Source of the DNA: a bacterium
Lineage (GTDB): Bacteria > Actinomycetota > Acidimicrobiia > Acidimicrobiales > CATQHL01
DNA: 6,835 bases
Direction: 5' to 3'
Assembly (NCBI GenBank): GCA_026713745.1
Contig: JAPONU010000489.1
Coordinates: 1-6,835, forward strand
Position 1 is the stretch's first letter, and every line of letters starts with the position of its first letter. The translations under genes were made by a program, and so were the position numbers. The notes below the pieces were generated by a model that worked only from the letters and a program-made list of their open reading frames with translations, made no database searches and was not told the DNA's origin. Positions 1 to 6,835 of this stretch are shown here, in pieces.

Positions 1-10
1 CCGATGGGGA

Positions 11-28
11 TTGATCTATAGTCATCAA
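11..28. promoter_or_regulatory. Possible operator: inverted repeat TTGAT-N8-ATCAA
   Basis: TTGAT at 11-15 is the exact reverse complement of ATCAA at 24-28, with 8 bases between. The spacer contains the -10-like box at 17-22, so a protein bound here would block promoter access. Sugar ABC operons are often controlled by LacI- or GntR-type repressors at such sites, but no regulator gene is visible in the window to pair with it. The 5-bp arms are short enough to arise by chance. Confidence 0.25.
17..22 (+). promoter_or_regulatory. Candidate -10 box (TATAGT) for the transporter operon
   Basis: TATAGT matches five of six positions of the bacterial consensus TATAAT and stands out in GC-rich DNA. 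The matching -35 element would fall just before base 1, so it cannot be checked. Transcription would begin near base 29 and give an untranslated leader of about 155-160 bases before the binding-protein start at 187. This is inference from one hexamer. Confidence 0.3.
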
Positions 29-32
29 CTGC

Positions 33-73
33 CTGTAGCCCTTCCCTTTCGGGGCCACCGAACGATGCTACAG
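33..73 (+). promoter_or_regulatory. Nested stem-loop in the leader of the binding-protein gene
   Basis: CTGTAGC (33-39) is the exact reverse complement of GCTACAG (67-73). Between them, TTCGG (48-52) pairs with CCGAA (58-62) around the 5-base loop GGCCA. The result is a 7-bp outer stem enclosing a 5-bp hairpin. No T-tract follows, so a classic intrinsic terminator is unlikely. It could be a leader structure in the transporter mRNA or the end of an upstream transcript. I recognise no riboswitch class in it. Confidence 0.35.
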
Positions 74-186
74 CGCGGGGGAGATTGCCTCGGGGTGAGG
101 CTCCTGCGCTGACACGTCGCTCGCGGTGTCCCGGCGGGCGGATTCCGGGCCGAAGTGAAGTCGTCACACCGAGAGGGGAAAGACGA

Positions 187-1947
187 ATGAAACTGTTATC
201 GAGACGTGGCTCGGCTCTAGGGCTGGCTCTGCTGGCGGTCCTTGGGCTGTTGGCGGCCGCCTGTGCAGCCGACACGAGCGACATCGAGGCGTCCGCCGAC
301 GCGGCCGGGGCTGAAGCGGCCGCGGCGATGGGTGCCGCGCAGGGCGCAGTTGCCGACGCCGGGGCGGCGTCTGCGGAGGCCGGTGCAGCGTCTGCGGCCG
401 CTGATGCGGCGTCGGCGGAGGCCGGTGCAGCTGCTGCTGATGCGGCGGCGGCGGCTGCTGATGCGGCGGCGGCGATTGCCGCAGCAGGAGAAGCGCAGGC
501 GGCAGCTGCTCTGGCGCAAGCCACCGCTGAGGGCAACGAGGCGGCCGCAGCGGCGGCCGAGGAGGCCCTGGGAGCGGCGCAGGCAGCGGCTGACGCGGCT
601 GCGGCCGAAGCGTCGGCGGCACGCGAGGAAGCAGCGGCTGCACAAGCCGAGGCTGACGCGGCTCGATCAGACGCGGAGGCCGCGCAGGCTGACGCGGAGG
701 CCGCGCAGGCCGAGGCGGCTTCGGCGCAGGCCGAGGCCGAAGCGGCGATCGCGGCGACGGCACGGCCGTTCGAGGGCGTCACGCTGAAGTTCGGCAAGGC
801 ACCGCACGGCGCGGACGAGATCGCACTGTTCGAGACGTGGCTCGCTCCCTTCGAGGAGAGGACCGGCATCACCGTCGAGCACACGGTCGTTCCGTGGGGA
901 GACGTCGAGTCGACGTACACCGCCAGCTTCGCCGGCGATGACCCGTTCGACGTGACCTACCAGGTGAGCACGCACCTCACGCTGTTCGGCGATCGCGGGG
1001 CCTTCGTGGACGTGCTGCCGCTGATGAGCGCCCCGGAGTACGCCTCCGAGCGCGCCCACTTCATCGACAGCGCCATCGACGCCAGCCTCTACGAGGGCAA
1101 GCTGTACGGCGTGCCGATCATCATCGGCAGCACCGTGATGTTCGTGAACCTGGACCTGCTCGAGCAGGCCGGAGTCAGCGGGATCCCGAGCACCACCGAC
1201 GAGCTCATCGCTGCAGCCCAGGCCGTGCAGGAGAACACCGACGCCATCGGCTTCCACGTGCCGATGACGACTGTGGACTTCAACTGGTACTTCAACCTGC
1301 AGAACGCTCACAACTTCGGCGGTGACATCGTCTCCGACGACTACACGTCGGCGACAATCGACTCCGACGCGGTGCGCCAGGCGACGCAGTTCGGCGCCGA
1401 TCTGATCTGCACCCACGGGGTGCAGCCGCCGATCGGCCAGTACAACCGTGAGGAGGGCATCTCGCTGTTCAAGGGCGGCCAGTTGGCAATGCTGCTGGAC
1501 GAGCCACTGCGGGTCACCGCCTTCGAGGACGAGGGCCTGCCCTTCAACTGGGACATCGCCCCGCCGGTGGGAGCACCCGACGGCACTCAGACGATGTTCT
1601 CCACGACAGGCCACTGGTCGGTCGCCGCGGAGAGCAGCAACCCTGAAGCCGCCTGGGAGCTGGCCAAGTTCCTGAGTTCGGCCGAGTTCATGACCGCCTA
1701 CAACGAGGTCTACGGCTGGATCTCGCCGCGGGACGACATCACGACGTTCCTCGGCAACGACAAGCTGCAGAGGAACCTCGAATGGACTCTGGCGTCCTGG
1801 GACGGTCTGGTCACGCACCCGAACATCGCCCAGATCCTCGACGAGTACGGCCAGGCACTCGAGGCGGCAGCCTCCTGTGAGGTGTCGGTCGACGACGCTC
1901 TGTCCGAGGCCCAGGCACGCGCCACGGAGATCCTCGAGCGCGGCTAA
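187..1947 (+). CDS. ABC transporter substrate-binding lipoprotein (MalE/SBP family 1) with Ala-rich heptad stalk
   Basis: This is the extracytoplasmic solute receptor of the importer, 586 residues. I chose ATG 187 because AGGGGA (174-179) sits 7 bases upstream and because it opens directly into a lipoprotein signal: basic MKLLSRR, a hydrophobic stretch, then LLAAAC with Cys26 as the lipidated residue. The -3 position is Ala, where Leu is more usual. An in-frame TTG at 85 would put 34 polar residues before the signal and is rejected. Residues 40-193 form a continuous Ala-rich heptad array (separate entry). From about residue 194 (RPFEGVTLKFG) to the end, roughly 390 residues, the protein has the normal size and look of a family 1 binding domain, with 'LYGVPIIIGSTVMFVN', 'LFKGGQLAMLLDEP' and 'NPEAAWELAKFLSS' typical of MalE/UgpB-like proteins. 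Cys408 and Cys564 are the only later cysteines and might form a disulfide. Two hairpins and the permease genes follow. The ligand cannot be read from the sequence; a sugar or sugar derivative is the family-based guess. Confidence 0.92.
   Translation: MKLLSRRGSALGLALLAVLGLLAAACAADTSDIEASADAAGAEAAAAMGAAQGAVADAGAASAEAGAASAAADAASAEAGAAAADAAAAAADAAAAIAAAGEAQAAAALAQATAEGNEAAAAAAEEALGAAQAAADAAAAEASAAREEAAAAQAEADAARSDAEAAQADAEAAQAEAASAQAEAEAAIAATARPFEGVTLKFGKAPHGADEIALFETWLAPFEERTGITVEHTVVPWGDVESTYTASFAGDDPFDVTYQVSTHLTLFGDRGAFVDVLPLMSAPEYASERAHFIDSAIDASLYEGKLYGVPIIIGSTVMFVNLDLLEQAGVSGIPSTTDELIAAAQAVQENTDAIGFHVPMTTVDFNWYFNLQNAHNFGGDIVSDDYTSATIDSDAVRQATQFGADLICTHGVQPPIGQYNREEGISLFKGGQLAMLLDEPLRVTAFEDEGLPFNWDIAPPVGAPDGTQTMFSTTGHWSVAAESSNPEAAWELAKFLSSAEFMTAYNEVYGWISPRDDITTFLGNDKLQRNLEWTLASWDGLVTHPNIAQILDEYGQALEAAASCEVSVDDALSEAQARATEILERG
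304..765 (+). repeat. Ala-rich heptad array: 22 unbroken heptads coding a predicted helical stalk
   Basis: Read as 7-residue units, residues 40-193 of the binding protein give 22 heptads with no break in phase. Position 1 is Ala in 21 of 22 and position 5 is Ala in 20 of 22. That 4/3 spacing is the a/d core of a coiled coil. By my count Ala is 94 of 154 residues, with 25 acidic residues, 3 Arg, no Lys and no Pro. At DNA level the 21-bp unit is visible directly: 433-453 and 454-474 are identical, 670-690 and 691-711 differ at one base, and two diverged units follow at 712-753. This suggests growth by tandem duplication. Alanine-core coiled coils are known in small lipoproteins such as OprI of Pseudomonas and in engineered Lpp variants. 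A stalk or spacer role here is inference. Confidence 0.85.
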
Positions 1948-1956
1948 CCAACGCAC

Positions 1957-1993
1957 CGGCCGGCCCCGACGGTGAAGATCGCGGGGCCGGCCG
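1957..1993 (+). promoter_or_regulatory. GC-rich hairpin 1 after the binding-protein gene
   Basis: CGGCCGGCCCCG (1957-1968) is the perfect reverse complement of CGGGGCCGGCCG (1982-1993), giving a 12-bp all-GC stem with a 13-base loop. It starts 9 bases after the TAA of the binding-protein gene and has no following T-tract. Structures in this position in binding-protein operons, for example between malE and malF, protect the upstream mRNA or cause partial termination. Either would raise binding protein over permease. Which one applies here cannot be told. Confidence 0.7.
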
Positions 1994-2005
1994 CTGACAC
2001 TGACG

Positions 2006-2048
2006 GCCCGGAGGCCGGCGTACCCCTTGGGCACGCCGGCCTCCGGGC
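2006..2048 (+). promoter_or_regulatory. GC-rich hairpin 2 between binding-protein and permease genes
   Basis: GCCCGGAGGCCGGCGT (2006-2021) pairs perfectly with ACGCCGGCCTCCGGGC (2033-2048), a 16-bp stem. Past one A-C mismatch it continues with three more C-G pairs (2023-2025 with 2029-2031) around a 3-base loop. It lies 12 bases after hairpin 1 and about 90 bases before the permease start. There is no T-run, so it fits a partial or Rho-independent-like terminator of the kind seen in high-GC bacteria, or an mRNA 3'-end stabiliser. Its presence argues against any permease start inside 2027-2048. Confidence 0.75.
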
Positions 2049-2140
2049 ACACCGATCGCTCCCCGGAGGATGACGGTTGGAGATCGAGGCAGGTACGTGA
2101 AGGTGCGACCTCCCGGGAGACACATCCCAGCGAGCGCGAC

Positions 2141-3115
2141 GTGACCACCGTCGACGTACCGGTGCACGAGGCGGCCGACGACTGGACGGTGCCCAGCCTC
2201 AGCGACGCCGAGTACCGCTGGCGAGCCCGCCGCTACCGGCTGCGCACCGTCAGGCGCGCCGCCGGCTTCCTGTCGCCGTATCTCGTCACTTGGGGTGTCT
2301 TCCTGGCCATTCCCGTCGGCTGGGGCATCTTCCTGAGCTTCAACCGGGGCGGCCTCATAAGGGGGGACCCGCGGGTCTTTGTGGGCTTCGAGAACTGGAC
2401 CCGCACCGTGGGCGACTCCGAACTCCGGACCGCGGTCAAGAACACCGGCATCTACGTGGTCATCGCCATCGTGGTGGTGTTCGCCCTGGCCATCTTCCTG
2501 GCCTCGCTGCTGAACCACTACAAGAAGGGCAGCAACTTCTACAAGGTGGCGCTGTACTTCCCGCTGCTGGCGCCGCCGATCCTCGGGGCCATCATGTGGT
2601 TCTTCATGGTCAACTTCGACTTCGGGATCCTCAACCTCATCAAGCGGACGATCATCGGGGGCGACGGCGTCAGATTCCTGGGCGACAATCCCCATGCCCT
2701 GTTGACCATCGTGTCCGTGGAGGTCTGGCGCGGCCTGGGCTTCTGGGTTCTCTTCTACCTGGCCGGCCTGCAGAGCGTGCCCGAGGAGCTGCAGGCCGCC
2801 GCCCGCATCGACGGCGCGGGCAAGTGGCGTCGGTTCCGGCGGATCACCGTGCCCACGCTGCGCCCGCTGCTGCTGTTCGCCCTCGTGATCGCCGTCATCT
2901 TCAACTTCCAGCTCTTCGACTCGGTGCAGGTGCTCACCGACGGCGGCCCGAGACTCGGCACGGCCACGGTGGTGTGGTTCATCCACAGGCGGTTGTTCAA
3001 GTTCCAGGACACCGGCCTGGCGTACGCATCCAGCATCGGGCTGCTGATCGTGGTGCTGGTACTGACCGGGCTGTCGTTCTGGTTGCTGGGCAAGCGCCGC
3101 CAGCGCGAGGCGTGA
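2141..3115 (+). CDS. ABC transporter permease, MalF/UgpA type
   Basis: First of the two membrane subunits, 324 residues from GTG 2141. Six hydrophobic segments are visible at about residues 44-67, 102-125, 135-158, 185-209, 242-264 and 294-316. The EAA loop, which docks on the ATPase, begins near residue 215 (EELQAAARIDGAG) and runs to the Pro-containing 'ITVPTLRP'. The size and the conserved 'LYFPLLAPPILGAIMW' fit the shorter UgpA-like branch of the MalF family, without MalF's large periplasmic loop. The start is uncertain. The frame is open back to TTG 2027, but that codon lies in hairpin 2. GTG 2162 and GTG 2189 are also in frame. No start has a strong ribosome binding site. GTG 2141 leaves a normal cytoplasmic tail of about 43 residues before the first helix. 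The TGA at 3113 is one base before the next start, indicating coupled translation. Confidence 0.92.
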   Translation: MTTVDVPVHEAADDWTVPSLSDAEYRWRARRYRLRTVRRAAGFLSPYLVTWGVFLAIPVGWGIFLSFNRGGLIRGDPRVFVGFENWTRTVGDSELRTAVKNTGIYVVIAIVVVFALAIFLASLLNHYKKGSNFYKVALYFPLLAPPILGAIMWFFMVNFDFGILNLIKRTIIGGDGVRFLGDNPHALLTIVSVEVWRGLGFWVLFYLAGLQSVPEELQAAARIDGAGKWRRFRRITVPTLRPLLLFALVIAVIFNFQLFDSVQVLTDGGPRLGTATVVWFIHRRLFKFQDTGLAYASSIGLLIVVLVLTGLSFWLLGKRRQREA

Positions 3116-3116
3116 C

Positions 3117-4079
3117 GTGGCCGGCGACGTGACCACGGATCCCACGACCCTTACCGAGGCCCCCCCGCCCGAGCGCGACGAGGCCGTCGCCATGGCGGAG
3201 CGCCTCGCCGCCGCGGGGCGCGCCAAGCGCCTCAGCGACCGCTCCCGGAAGATTCTGGCCTACGCGATCCTGACGTTGTTCGTAGTGATCGCGATCGGCC
3301 CGGCCTTCTACCTCATCTCGCCCGCGTTCCGCGACAGCGTCTCGCTGTTCACCTACCCGCCGGAGTGGATCCCCAGCGAGCCGACCCTCGACAACTACCG
3401 CTTCCTGTTCTCCAGCACCGGCTACGTGCGCTGGGCGATCAACACGCTGATCTTCGCCGGCTGCACCACCATCTTGACCCTCGTCACCAACTCGATGGCC
3501 GGCTATGCCTTCGCCCGCCTGCGCTTCCCGGGTCGCAACGTGCTGTTCTTCGTGATCCTGGCGACGCTCATGGTGCCGGTGGCCGCCGTGCTGGCGCCCA
3601 CGTACCTGACGGTGAACTTCATCGGGGATCTGCCGATCATCGGCAACTGGATCGACATCGACACCTACCTGGGCCTCATCCTGCCGAGCGCCGTGTCCCC
3701 CCTGGGGGTGTTCATGATGCGGCAATTCATCGAGACCCTCCCCGACGGGCTCTACGAGGCGGCGCGCCTCGACGGGGCTGGCGAATGGCGCATCTTCACC
3801 AAGATCGTGCTGCCGCTCATCAAACCGGCCCTTGTGGTGCTGGGCATCTTCGTGTTCATGTTGACTTGGGCCAGCTACCTGTGGCCGCTGGTGGCGGCCA
3901 CAGGCAATGACTACCGGGTCTTGACGGTGGGCATCGCCTCGTTGAAGGGGCAGTTCGTGACCGACTGGGGCGTGCTGGCTGCCGCCTCGCTGCTGACGAT
4001 CGTGCCGGTGACCATCATCTTCCTGTTCTTCCAGAAGTGGTTCGTGCAGGCGTCGATGGCCGGTGCCTTGAAGCAATGA
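3117..4079 (+). CDS. ABC transporter permease, MalG/UgpE type
   Basis: Second membrane subunit, 320 residues, pairing with the preceding permease to form the channel. GTG 3117 follows the upstream TGA by one base and has GAGG at 3107-3110, 6 bases upstream and inside the end of the previous gene. ATG 3192 (residue 26) is a weaker alternative that would shorten the cytoplasmic tail. Six hydrophobic segments lie at about 46-68, 105-128, 141-164, 182-204, 236-258 and 286-306. The EAA loop starts at Glu214 (EAARLDGAGEW) and ends at 'IVLPLIKP'. The C-terminus 'QKWFVQASMAGALKQ' is the usual MalG-family ending. The N-terminal tail is long for the family and rich in Pro, Glu and Arg, which makes the exact start less sure than the family call. 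Confidence 0.93.
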   Translation: MAGDVTTDPTTLTEAPPPERDEAVAMAERLAAAGRAKRLSDRSRKILAYAILTLFVVIAIGPAFYLISPAFRDSVSLFTYPPEWIPSEPTLDNYRFLFSSTGYVRWAINTLIFAGCTTILTLVTNSMAGYAFARLRFPGRNVLFFVILATLMVPVAAVLAPTYLTVNFIGDLPIIGNWIDIDTYLGLILPSAVSPLGVFMMRQFIETLPDGLYEAARLDGAGEWRIFTKIVLPLIKPALVVLGIFVFMLTWASYLWPLVAATGNDYRVLTVGIASLKGQFVTDWGVLAAASLLTIVPVTIIFLFFQKWFVQASMAGALKQ

Positions 4080-4175
4080 TCTCGCCTGCGCCCCGAGTGC
4101 CCCGGCGACCGATGGCCCGATGCGGCAGCCCGCGCGGCCCCGCAACAATGATCCGGAGACGGAATCGGAGGCGTC

Positions 4176-5270
<1,095 letters not shown>

Positions 5271-5314
5271 GGCGTCCTGGGTCTGCGGCCGGCCGCCGCC
5301 GGGTCGATCCTCTG

Positions 5315-5361
5315 CTGCGGGGGCATCGCGCGGGGTTGCCGAATGATGCCACGGACCGCAG
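5315..5361 (+). terminator. Imperfect hairpin after the ATPase gene
   Basis: CTGCGG (5315-5320) pairs with CCGCAG (5356-5361), and inside it GGCATC (5322-5327) pairs with GATGCC (5345-5350). The right side carries a 5-base bulge (5351-5355), and the loop spans 5328-5344. It starts 44 bases after the ATPase stop and may close the transporter transcript. The stem is interrupted and no T-run follows, so terminator function is a guess. Confidence 0.3.
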
Positions 5362-5365
5362 TTTC

Positions 5366-5393
5366 CGTCATTCCGGCGGAGGCCGGAATCCAT
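5366..5393. repeat. Dispersed palindromic repeat of the ATTCC...GGAAT (dRS3-like) type
   Basis: ATTCCGGC (5370-5377) and GCCGGAAT (5382-5389) are perfect inverted arms around a 4-base loop GGAG, flanked by CGTC before and CCAT after. This is the form of a short intergenic repeat spread through many bacterial genomes, similar to the dRS3 element of Neisseria. It is known for giving spurious peptides such as WIPAFAGMT when translated; here its minus-strand frames read WIPASAGMT and MDSGLRRND. A second TGGATT at 5421-5426 is the reverse complement of AATCCA at 5387-5392 and could extend the fold. Only one copy lies in the window, so dispersion in this genome is inferred. Confidence 0.75.
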
Positions 5394-5456
5394 CGTCCGG
5401 CGGTCCACTCGGTCTTCTGGTGGATTGGTCGCCGGTCACCCATGGGATCGTGAACC

Positions 5457-6835
5457 ATGCATGATCTGGTGCTCTCCGGCGGGCACGTCATCGATGGCAC
5501 GGGCGGTCCGCCGTTCCGCGCTGACGTGGCCGTTACCGATGGGCGGATCGACTCTCTGGGGCGCGCCGGCGGGGCTCGGCGGGTCATCGACGTGTCGGGC
5601 CACCTGGTGGCGCCGGGGTTCGTGGACATGCACTCCCACTCCGATCTGGCGTTGCTGGCAGAGCCGACCGCCGACGCCAAGGTGATGCAGGGTGTGACCG
5701 GCGAGGTGATCGGCCAGGACGGGTTGGCCTACGCCCCGCTGGACGACTTCACCCTGGCGGCGGTGCGCACCCAGACCGCCGGATGGGTGGGCGATCCCCC
5801 CGGCCTCGACTACGCCTGGCGATCGGTGGCGGAATACCTGGCGCGCTTGGGGTCGTCGCCACCGTCGCTGAACGTCGCCTTCCTCGTTCCCCACGGCAAC
5901 CTCCGCATGATGACCGTCGGCACCGACGACCGTGCCGCCACCGGATCCGAACTTGCCGAGATGCGCGCCCTGGTGCGCCGGGGCATGGCCGAAGGTGCCC
6001 TCGGGCTCTCCACGGGCCTCACCTACACCCCGGCCATGTACGCCGGCACCGACGAGCTTGTGGAACTGTGCGCCGAGATCGTGCCCTTCGGCGGCTACTT
6101 CTCGCCCCACACCCGCAGCTACGGGCGCGGCGTGATGGAGGCCTACGACGAGATGGTCGACGTGTGCCTGCGATCGGGGGCGCCCCTGCACCTCACGCAC
6201 TGCCAGGTGAGCTTTCCCGGAAACGAGGGGCGGGCCGGCGAACTGGTCGAGCGGCTCGCCGCGCTCGACCCGCGCCACGTCGAGGTCTCCGCGGACAGCT
6301 ATTGCTACGTGCCCGGGTCGACGTACATGGCCGCGTTCCTGCCGAACTGGACGTGGACCGAGGGTCCGGACGGGGTGCTCGCACACCTGGCCGACCCCGG
6401 CGCCGCCGAGCGCATCCGCGGTGAGTTGGAGGATGTCGGGACCGACGGCTTCCACGGTGCCCAAATGGACTGGTCGGCCATCGAGATCTCTTCGGTCGGA
6501 TCCGACGAAGGGAAGCGCTGGGTCGGCATGCGCGTCGCCGAGATCGCCGCCGACATGGCGGTCACACCGTGGGAAGCGGCGCGCCGCCTGATGTCCGACG
6601 AGCGGCTGAACGTCAACATCCTCACCCACGTCGGCCACGAGGACAACGTGCGCACGATCATGCAGTTGCCGTTCCACATGGGGGGCAGCGACGGCATCAT
6701 GACCGGCGCGCGCCCGCACCCGCGCGCCTGGGGCACCTTCGCCCGCTACCTGGCGCACTACACCCGCGACGAGGGCTTGTTCGGCTGGCCCGAAATCGTC
6801 CGCAAGCTGGCCGCCCTGCCGAACCTGCGGCTGCG
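5457..6835 (+). CDS. N-acyl-D-amino-acid deacylase family amidohydrolase (3' end cut by window)
   Basis: Metal-dependent amidohydrolase, 459 residues visible with no stop before the window ends; perhaps the last 30-100 residues are missing. ATG 5457 is the first in-frame start after a TGA at 5451, which leaves little choice; the ribosome binding site is weak. Order of parts: N-terminal beta-sandwich strand (LVLSGGHVIDGTG, 5-17), 'VAPGFVDMHSHSD' with His59 and His61 as the HxH metal pair, His218 (SPHTRSYG), His248 (LTHCQ), and Asp412 in 'GSDGIMTGARPHPRAWGTF', which is characteristic of D-aminoacylases. His218 and His248 are 30 apart, as are the metal ligands His220 and His250 I recall for the Alcaligenes enzyme. 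The GNCG segment that carries the ligand Cys96 in that enzyme reads GQDG here, with Asp88 at the Cys position. The family removes acyl groups from N-acyl-D-amino acids, but related members act on other amides, so the substrate is open. It lies 186 bases downstream of the transporter in the same direction. Confidence 0.88.
   Translation, partial: MHDLVLSGGHVIDGTGGPPFRADVAVTDGRIDSLGRAGGARRVIDVSGHLVAPGFVDMHSHSDLALLAEPTADAKVMQGVTGEVIGQDGLAYAPLDDFTLAAVRTQTAGWVGDPPGLDYAWRSVAEYLARLGSSPPSLNVAFLVPHGNLRMMTVGTDDRAATGSELAEMRALVRRGMAEGALGLSTGLTYTPAMYAGTDELVELCAEIVPFGGYFSPHTRSYGRGVMEAYDEMVDVCLRSGAPLHLTHCQVSFPGNEGRAGELVERLAALDPRHVEVSADSYCYVPGSTYMAAFLPNWTWTEGPDGVLAHLADPGAAERIRGELEDVGTDGFHGAQMDWSAIEISSVGSDEGKRWVGMRVAEIAADMAVTPWEAARRLMSDERLNVNILTHVGHEDNVRTIMQLPFHMGGSDGIMTGARPHPRAWGTFARYLAHYTRDEGLFGWPEIVRKLAALPNLRL

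Noticed and set aside
85..186. N-terminal extension of the binding protein from TTG 85
   Set aside because: It would bury a well-formed lipoprotein signal behind 34 polar residues. ATG 187 has its own ribosome binding site and starts exactly at the signal.
304..765. Stalk repeats as a CRISPR array or type I antifreeze-like protein
   Set aside because: The repeats are in-frame codons with no spacers. The period is 7 residues, not the 11-residue Thr-based period of type I antifreeze proteins.
164..787. Long Pro/Arg-rich and Arg/Leu-rich open frames on both strands over the stalk
   Set aside because: They are other-frame readings of GCN-rich heptad DNA. They have no ribosome sites or recognisable domains, and the + frame carries a clear lipoprotein.
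667..3226. Minus-strand frames of 471 and 493 codons
   Set aside because: Antisense shadows of the binding-protein and permease genes with biased, low-complexity composition and no family resemblance.
4080..4175. Possible promoter or terminator between the second permease and the ATPase gene
   Set aside because: Apart from the GGAGG ribosome site I saw no convincing -10/-35 pair, no long stem and no T-tract.
5285..5296. 12-bp perfect palindrome GCGGCCGGCCGC
   Set aside because: It has no loop and is made only of G and C. Such palindromes are common by chance in this composition and nothing around it suggests a function.
5425..6424. + strand frames in the deacylase region in other phases, including ATG 5461
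   Set aside because: The frame from ATG 5457 carries all the conserved amidohydrolase motifs through to the window end; the others are overlapping shadows.

Overview
This window is high-GC DNA (roughly two thirds G+C by eye) in which every supported gene lies on the + strand. It holds a complete ABC importer of the MalE/MalF/MalG/MalK (CUT1) type, followed by a 3'-truncated amidohydrolase gene of the N-acyl-D-amino-acid deacylase family. The GC-rich codons, the GTG starts, and a lipoprotein-anchored binding protein instead of a free periplasmic one fit a high-GC actinobacterium. An uncultured Acidimicrobiia-type lineage is my guess, made from general resemblance and not from any marker gene.

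Layout. 1-186: upstream region with a good -10-like box flanked by a short inverted repeat, then a nested stem-loop in the presumed leader. 187-1947: substrate-binding lipoprotein with an unusual 154-residue, Ala-rich, strictly heptadic segment between the lipidated Cys and the binding domain. 1948-2140: spacer with two long GC-rich hairpins. 2141-3115 and 3117-4079: two six-helix permeases, 1 base apart. 4080-4175: a 96-base spacer with a good ribosome binding site but no other clear signal. 4176-5270: the ATPase. 5271-5456: spacer with an imperfect hairpin and one copy of a dispersed ATTCC...GGAAT palindromic repeat. 5457-6835: the deacylase, running off the end of the window.

How the genes work together. 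The binding protein captures a solute outside the membrane and delivers it to the permease heterodimer, which is powered by a homodimer of the ATPase. The family points to oligosaccharides, sugar derivatives or glycerol-phosphate-like compounds, but the sequence does not identify the substrate. The hairpins after the binding-protein gene are placed as expected for making more binding protein than permease. The deacylase may process an imported N-acylated compound, but the 186-base gap with a repeat and hairpin leaves open whether it belongs to the same transcript.

The points most worth a second look are the alanine-zipper-like stalk on the binding protein, the Asp in place of the usual metal-ligand Cys in the deacylase, and the pairing of the two functions. 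I found no CRISPR array, tRNA, rRNA, transposase, phage gene or defence system. Most of the window is a conventional transport operon.
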